Shown here piece by piece: positions 59,302 to 64,000 of a stretch of 64,000 nt of DNA. Source of the DNA: Pseudaquabacterium inlustre (lineage in GTDB: Bacteria; Pseudomonadota; Gammaproteobacteria; Burkholderiales; Burkholderiaceae_C). The stretch is from assembly GCF_038066595.1 (NCBI RefSeq), contig NZ_JBBUTH010000010.1:528635-592634 (forward strand), in the 5' to 3' direction. How positions within the stretch are numbered: position 1 is the first letter of the stretch; each line of letters opens with the position of its first letter. The notes under the pieces were generated by a model that was given only the letters and a program-made list of their open reading frames with translations, was not told where the DNA came from and ran no database searches. The translations under genes were made by a program, and so were the position numbers.

Positions 59302-60852
59302 TCAGGCCTTGCCCACGGCCTGCGGCAGCACAAAGCCGGCGCCATGCGGCGCGAACTTCAGGCCCTTGCGCCACACCACCGTCTGGCTGTACTGGAACAG
59401 CGGGATCACCAGCGCATTGGCCGCGATGTACTTGTCCACCGCCTTGTAGCCGGCAATGCGCTTGGCCTCGTCCTTCTCGCCCCACAGCGGGCCGATCATC
59501 GCGTCCAGGCCCTTGGGGTCTTTCCAGGCCGAGTGCGGCGAGTGGCTGAACATCGCAAAGCCGGTGGAGGTGGACGGGTCGCCAATCGCATTGCCCCAGT
59601 TGTAGAAGGCCGCCGGCGCCAGCTTGTGCTGGGCGCGCAGCTCAAAGTGCTTGGCCACCTCGTAGACCTCCAGCTCCACCTCGGCGCCGATGGCCTTCCA
59701 CATGCCGGCCACCGCCTGCATCACCTCGAAGTCCTTCGGCTTGAAGCCGCGCGTGGTCTGCACCTTGAACTTCAGCGGCTTGGCCGGGCTGTAGCCGGCC
59801 TCGGCCATCAGCGCGGCGGCCTTCTTGGGATCGAAGGGCGCGGTGATGGACGCGTCATACGCGGCATAGCCCGGCGCCTGCAGCGTGTCGATGGCCTTCA
59901 CCTGGCCCTTCAGCAGCTTGTTGGCCAGGCCCTTCTTGTCGATGGCCAGGGCCAGGGCCTGGCGCACCTTGTCATTCAGCATGGGCTCCACGTTGGTGAG
60001 GAAGATCATGCCGATGTCCGACACCGGCGCCACGCTGGTGCCAAAGCCCAGGCCCTTGAGCCGCGTGGCCTCCTCGAACGGCACCTCCAGCGTCAGATCC
60101 GAGCGGCCCGATTGCAGCTCGGCCACGCGGGCCGAGGGATCGGTGGTGAACTTGATCAGCACCGAGTCGAACGCGGGCTTGGGGCCGAAGTAGTCCTTGA
60201 AGGCGCCCAGCTTCAGGTGCGAGCCCTGCACGAACTCCAGCACCTGGTAGGGGCCGCAGCCGATGGGCGCCTTCTCGAAGCCGGCCGCGCCCACCTTCTC
60301 GTAGTAGGCCTTGGGCAGCACATAGCCGGTGAGAAAGGCCATCCACTTGAACAGCGCCGGCTCGTATTCCTTCACATCGGCGGTGACGGTATTGCCCTGG
60401 GCCTGGATGTTGCCCAGCTTGGCCCACAGGAACTGGATCGGGTTGCCGGTCTTGGCATCGGCCGCACGGCGCAGTGACCAGGCCACGTCCTCGGCCGTCA
60501 CCGGGCTGCCGTCGTGCCACTTGGCGCCGCTGCGCACGGTGAGGCTGACCTTGGTCTTGTCGGCGTTCCAGCCCCAGGCGCTCAGCAGGTCAGGCTTCAG
60601 GCCCAGGTCGGCGTTCTGGTCGATGAACTGCGAGAACACCGCCTTGTACAGCGACTGGATCGTGGGGTTCACCGCCGACGGGCCCACGGTGGGGTCCCAC
60701 GAGGGCAGATCGACGTGGTAGGCGATGGTGAGCGTCTGCCCGGCCTGGGCCAGCGCGCGCAGCGGGCCGCTGTTGCCCAGCGCGGCCAGGGCCAGGCCAC
60801 CCTGGTGCAGAAAGCGGCGGCGCGGTGTGCTGCGGGGAAGGTGCTGGCTCAT
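59302..60852 (-). CDS. dipeptide-type ABC solute-binding protein, Tat-type signal
   Basis: A 516-residue type II extracellular receptor (family SBP_bac_5). The N-terminus RSTPRRRFLHQGGLALAAL is a twin-arginine signal, meaning export in folded form. The mature part has the peptide-receptor marks VRSGAKWHDGSPVTAEDVAWSLRRAAD, DIGMIFLTNVEPMLNDKVRQALALAIDK and a late GAGFVLPQAVGKA end. The start at 60852 follows GGAG at suitable distance; 60864 is possible. Ligand unknown: peptides, opines or other N-containing compounds. Confidence 0.9.
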   Translation of the reverse strand: MSQHLPRSTPRRRFLHQGGLALAALGNSGPLRALAQAGQTLTIAYHVDLPSWDPTVGPSAVNPTIQSLYKAVFSQFIDQNADLGLKPDLLSAWGWNADKTKVSLTVRSGAKWHDGSPVTAEDVAWSLRRAADAKTGNPIQFLWAKLGNIQAQGNTVTADVKEYEPALFKWMAFLTGYVLPKAYYEKVGAAGFEKAPIGCGPYQVLEFVQGSHLKLGAFKDYFGPKPAFDSVLIKFTTDPSARVAELQSGRSDLTLEVPFEEATRLKGLGFGTSVAPVSDIGMIFLTNVEPMLNDKVRQALALAIDKKGLANKLLKGQVKAIDTLQAPGYAAYDASITAPFDPKKAAALMAEAGYSPAKPLKFKVQTTRGFKPKDFEVMQAVAGMWKAIGAEVELEVYEVAKHFELRAQHKLAPAAFYNWGNAIGDPSTSTGFAMFSHSPHSAWKDPKGLDAMIGPLWGEKDEAKRIAGYKAVDKYIAANALVIPLFQYSQTVVWRKGLKFAPHGAGFVLPQAVGKA

Positions 60853-60958
60853 GCGGGGCTCCATGCCTGTGCGGGTGGCGGTGTGGGGGTGGCGCCGGCC
60901 GCGGGTCTAGCGCTGCGGTCCGGTGGCAGGCATGTTGCAGCGCGGCCCCGCGCCGCCG

Positions 60959-60987
60959 CTATCCGCAAAACGCTGCGGCCTATCCGC
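60959..60987. promoter_or_regulatory. phased CTATCCGC repeats between dpp and AraC genes
   Basis: CTATCCGC occurs at 60959-60966 and 60980-60987, exactly 21 bp apart, with similar CGC-rich flanks (each unit TATCCGC-N4-CGC). They lie in the divergent region between the receptor gene (start 60852) and the AraC gene (start 61108). Confidence 0.5.
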
Positions 60988-61107
60988 GTTGCGCCGTGCC
61001 GCGCCAGCCGCGGCAGGCCGCCGCCGCGCCCCGCCGGGTTTCCACGGCTTGCCCGCAAATTGCTTTAAACCTCAAATGTTCAGTCCTGGCCCCAAGGAGG
61101 TGCACCG

Positions 61108-62115
61108 ATGTCTGAGTCCCCCGCTGTTGCCGCCGCCACCGCACCGGCCTGCCTGCTGGATGCCTTTCCGCTGCTGCGCGCGCGCAGCGCCGCCACGGCC
61201 AGCGAGGCCATCGGCCGCGTGTTTTCGCCGCATCGCCTGGAGCTGGACGACCAGTCGGCCGCGCTGAACGTGCAGCACAACCAGATCCGCCTGCGCGAAC
61301 TGTCATTGAACGTGCTGACCTATGGCAGCGGCGTGCGCATCGACCCCGGCGAGCGGGGCGACTTCTACATGGTGCAGATCCCGCTGGCCGGCCGCGCCCA
61401 CCTCAGCTGCGGCCGCGACGAGGTGGCCGTGGACACCCAGACGCTGAGCGTGCTGCAGCCGCGCGCGCGCAGCCGCATGCACTGGAGCAGCGACTGCACC
61501 ATGATCCTGCTGCAGGTGCCGCGCACCGTGGTGGACCGGCGCGCCGCCGAATGGGGCCTGGGCCCCAAGCCGCGCTTTGCGCTGGCCCGCCCGCGCCATG
61601 AGCCGGCGGTGGGCGCCTGGTGGCAGGCCGTGCTGGACCTGACCACCAACCTCGACCGCTACGGCCAGCAGTGGCTGCAGCACCCGGCGGCCTATGCGGC
61701 GATGGAGGAGTTTCTGCTGTCGGGCTTTACCTCGATGCTGCGTGAGCCCACCGACGGCGCACCGCGCCCGGGCGATCGCGGCGATGCCCGCTGCGTGCGC
61801 CGCGCCAAGGAGTTCATCGAGGCCCACCTGCGCCAATCGCTGACGCTGGGCGAGATTGCCGCGCACGCCTGCGTGAGCCCGCGCGCGCTGGAGGCCGCCT
61901 TCAAGCGCGATGGCGAGCCGCCGCCGCTGGTGTATGCGCGCCAGCGCCGGCTGCATGCCGTGCGCCAGGCCCTGCTGGCCGGCGCGCGCCATGGCGGCAC
62001 GGCCAGCGTGACCGAGGTGGCGCTGGACCACGGCTTCCTGCACATGGGCCGCTTTGCGGCCCAGTACCGCGCGCTGTTTGGCTGCGCGCCGTCTGACACG
62101 CTGCGCCTGCACTGA
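61108..62115 (+). CDS. AraC-family transcriptional regulator
   Basis: A 335-residue regulator. An N-terminal AraC_binding_2-like sensory domain runs to about residue 210, with GERGDFYMVQIPLAGRAHLSCG in it; the DNA-binding double helix-turn-helix is at about 230-330 (LRQSLTLGEIAAHACVSPRALEAAFKRD, SVTEVALDHGFLHMGRFAAQYRALFG). The start follows AAGGAGG (61094-61100). It is divergent from the dipeptide-type operon and probably activates it, with the oxidoreductase gene downstream as another target. Confidence 0.9.
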   Translation: MSESPAVAAATAPACLLDAFPLLRARSAATASEAIGRVFSPHRLELDDQSAALNVQHNQIRLRELSLNVLTYGSGVRIDPGERGDFYMVQIPLAGRAHLSCGRDEVAVDTQTLSVLQPRARSRMHWSSDCTMILLQVPRTVVDRRAAEWGLGPKPRFALARPRHEPAVGAWWQAVLDLTTNLDRYGQQWLQHPAAYAAMEEFLLSGFTSMLREPTDGAPRPGDRGDARCVRRAKEFIEAHLRQSLTLGEIAAHACVSPRALEAAFKRDGEPPPLVYARQRRLHAVRQALLAGARHGGTASVTEVALDHGFLHMGRFAAQYRALFGCAPSDTLRLH

Positions 62116-62170
62116 CTACACGCAGGCCAGCCCCCATGGGCCCACCTTCTGCCCCGGAGCACCGTTTCTC

Positions 62171-63751
62171 ATGAGTGATGTGGATGTGGACGCCATCGTC
62201 ATCGGCGCGGGCCACAACGGCCTGGCCGCCGCCCTGCACCTGGCCACCCGCGGCTGGCGCGTGCTGGTGCTGGAGCAGCAGGCCACGCCCGGCGGCGCGG
62301 TGAAGACGGCAGAGTGCACGCTGCCCGGCTTCCGCCATGACCTGTATGCGATGAACCTGAGCCTGTTTGCCGGCTCGGCCTTCCATGCCGAGCATGGCGC
62401 GCTGCTGGCGCAGCACGGCCTGGGCTTTGTACCGTGCAGCAAGCCGTTTGCCTCGGTGTTCAACCCCGGCGCGGCCGTGCCCTGGCTGGGCGTGGAGCAG
62501 GGCTTGCAAGCCACGCTGGCCCACATCCAGCGCGCCAGCGCCGCCGATGCCCAGCGTTGGCGCGAACTGGACGCTCGCTTTGAGCGTGAGGCACCGCACC
62601 TGTTTGCATTGCTGGGCACGCCCGCGCCCAGTTGGCCCATGCTGCGCAACGCCTGGCGGCTGCTGCGCGCCCTGGGTTGGAATGGCGTGCAGCAACTGGC
62701 CCAGCTGCTGCTGAGCAGCCCGCGCGCCTTTGTGCAGCAACACTTCGAGAGCGAGGCCGTGCAGTGCCTGCTGGCCGCCTGGGGCCTGCACCTGGACTAC
62801 GCGCCCGACGTGGCCGGCGGCGCGCTGTTCCCCTACCTGGAGGCCATGGCCGGCCAGCGCTTCGGCATGGCCCTGGGCCAGGGCGGGGCCGACACCATCG
62901 TGAAGGCCATGGTGGCGGCGCTGCAGGCCCGCGGCGGCCAGCTGCGCACGGGGGCCACCGTGGCGCGCATCACCGTGCAGGGCGGCCAGGCCACCGGCGT
63001 GCAATTGGCCGATGGCCAGCAGATCAATGCCAGGCGCGCCGTGATCGCCAACGTGCACCCGCGGGCGCTGTACGGCCCGCTGCTGGGCGAGGCCGCCCCG
63101 CCCGATGCCGGCCGCGCCCGCGCGCTGCGCCCCGGCCCCGCCACCATGATGATCCACCTGGCCCTGCGCGAGCTGCCGCGCTGGCAGGCCGGTGACGCGC
63201 TGCGCGAGTTTGCTTACGTCCACATCGCCCCCAGCCTGGCGCAGATGGCGCAGACCTACGCAGACGCCCAGGCCGGCCGCCTGCCCGCCGAGCCGGTGCT
63301 GGTGGTGGGCCAGCCCACCGTGGTGGACCCCAGCCGCGCCCCGGCCGGCCAGCATGTGCTGTGGGTGCAGGTGCGCGTGCTGCCCTGGCAGGTGCAGGCC
63401 GACGCCGCCGGCCTGCTGCCCCCCGCCGGCTGGGATGACCTGAAAGAAGCCTATGCCGACCGCGTGATGGCCCTGCTGGAGCGCCACGCGCCCGGCCTGG
63501 GCGCCCAGGTGCTGGGCCGCTGCGTGCTGTCTCCGCTGGACCTGGCCCGCGACAACCCCAACCTGGTGGAAGGCGACAGCCTCTCAGGCAGCCACCACCT
63601 CGACCAGTTCTTCCTGATGCGCCCCGGCCCGGGCCGTAGCCGCTGGCGCACCGGGGTGGAGCGGCTGTTTCACATCGGCGCCAGCACCTGGCCGGGGGCG
63701 GGGACGGGGGCGGGGTCGGGGTATATGTTGGCGAGGGGGTTGGTGGGGTGA
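62171..63751 (+). CDS. FAD oxidoreductase, phytoene-desaturase/PYROXD2-like
   Basis: A 526-residue flavoprotein. DAIVIGAGHNGLAAALHLATRG near residue 8-30 is the FAD Rossmann motif, followed by VLVLEQQATPGGAVKTAE; ANVHPRALYG and the end HIGASTWPGAGTGAGSGYML are the usual late FAD contacts of this family. Such proteins desaturate or oxidise amines, carotenoids or peptide-like substrates; PYROXD2-type relatives are of unknown function. It starts 55 bases after the AraC gene. The C-terminal codons are G-rich and low-complexity. No carotenoid genes are adjacent. Confidence 0.82.
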   Translation: MSDVDVDAIVIGAGHNGLAAALHLATRGWRVLVLEQQATPGGAVKTAECTLPGFRHDLYAMNLSLFAGSAFHAEHGALLAQHGLGFVPCSKPFASVFNPGAAVPWLGVEQGLQATLAHIQRASAADAQRWRELDARFEREAPHLFALLGTPAPSWPMLRNAWRLLRALGWNGVQQLAQLLLSSPRAFVQQHFESEAVQCLLAAWGLHLDYAPDVAGGALFPYLEAMAGQRFGMALGQGGADTIVKAMVAALQARGGQLRTGATVARITVQGGQATGVQLADGQQINARRAVIANVHPRALYGPLLGEAAPPDAGRARALRPGPATMMIHLALRELPRWQAGDALREFAYVHIAPSLAQMAQTYADAQAGRLPAEPVLVVGQPTVVDPSRAPAGQHVLWVQVRVLPWQVQADAAGLLPPAGWDDLKEAYADRVMALLERHAPGLGAQVLGRCVLSPLDLARDNPNLVEGDSLSGSHHLDQFFLMRPGPGRSRWRTGVERLFHIGASTWPGAGTGAGSGYMLARGLVG

Positions 63752-63880
63752 GGAGGAAGTGAGTGCGGATGGAGGATGTGAAGTGAACTCGGCCGTTCGA
63801 GCAGAGCTATTCAACGTGCGAAATGTGCGGCGCATCAACTTCGCAGACGTAGTATCTACAATGAATATCTGAGCAAAATT

Positions 63881-63906
63881 GGGGGGTGTCCGAATTTCTG
63901 TGTGTG
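63881..63906. mobile_element. possible IS256-type terminal repeat at the right edge
   Basis: The run GGGGGGTGTCCGAATTTC (63881-63898) followed by TGTGTGTG resembles from memory the outer ends of IS256/mutator-type elements. It lies in an AT-richer stretch 130 bases after the last gene. The transposase would start beyond the window; nothing in the remaining bases confirms it. Confidence 0.3.
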
Positions 63907-64000
63907 AGGCGGGTTGCTGAATTGGCCCTGGGCCGATTTCCTCACTGCATCGGGGCCCCTGCCAGGCCGCCAGAGGCGCCCCCTGAATGCCTCATCGGCC

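Overview
The window reads as chromosome of a very GC-rich (about 70 % by eye) betaproteobacterium, most likely Burkholderiales of the Rubrivivax/Leptothrix/Ideonella/Comamonadaceae kind. This rests on Bug-type (TctC) receptors, an Omp32-type porin, PEP-CTERM proteins, TRAP and branched-chain-type ABC transporters, and a nitrogenase-associated gene block at the left edge. The taxonomic call is inference. No rRNA, tRNA, CRISPR array or complete insertion sequence was found; a possible insertion-sequence end lies at the right edge.

Layout. 2-3261: tail of a nitrogen-fixation-type cluster (draG fragment, SagB-like double nitroreductase, ankyrin protein, NifO/ArsC-like protein), all with overlapping stop/start codons. 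3300-4930: FmdB zinc ribbon, Ohr, a small protein behind a PhaR-like palindrome, and a Nudix hydrolase. 5057-7784: coupled TetR-UbiB-DUF2867 operon with an 18-bp operator candidate. 7778-11904: EamA exporter, CcoG, and a MocR regulator whose own start region shares a box with the eamA/ccoG intergenic region. 12051-14674: 50-aa membrane peptide, aminoglycoside-phosphotransferase-like protein and CoA transferase. 15095-21897: ThuA-like protein, three PEP-CTERM proteins, a secreted PQQ quinoprotein with a cupredoxin-like tail, and a protein built of exact 144-bp repeats. 21926-27288: IclR regulator, TRAP transporter with a type II dehydroquinase inside the operon, and a porin. 27360-34030: split chromate transporter, orphan periplasmic binding proteins, tricarballylate oxidation genes tcuB/tcuA and a LysR regulator.

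34200-51463 is a large catabolic region: SDR, GntR regulator, a seven-gene operon (FAH hydrolase, extradiol dioxygenase, complete branched-chain-type ABC importer), a divergent methylmalonate-semialdehyde dehydrogenase, then an AraC-controlled operon (second FAH hydrolase, alpha/beta hydrolase, amidohydrolase), an esterase remnant, a second SDR and a styrene/indole-monooxygenase-like pair. Together they look like uptake, oxygenation, ring cleavage and hydrolysis of an aromatic or heteroaromatic compound whose identity cannot be read from sequence.

51552-55655 is a small accessory block: an AlbA_2/HATPase regulator, a 25-codon bridging ORF, a RhuM-family gene and a HEAT-repeat/beta-lactamase fusion, with a 13-bp direct repeat flanking rhuM. 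55690-62115 holds a complete dipeptide-type ABC importer (F-D-C-B-A) and a divergent AraC regulator with phased repeats between them. 62171-63751 is a PYROXD2/phytoene-desaturase-like oxidoreductase. Several regulators sit beside repeated, gene-proximal operator candidates (TetR, MocR, IclR, GntR, two AraC), which is the most testable result of this reading.
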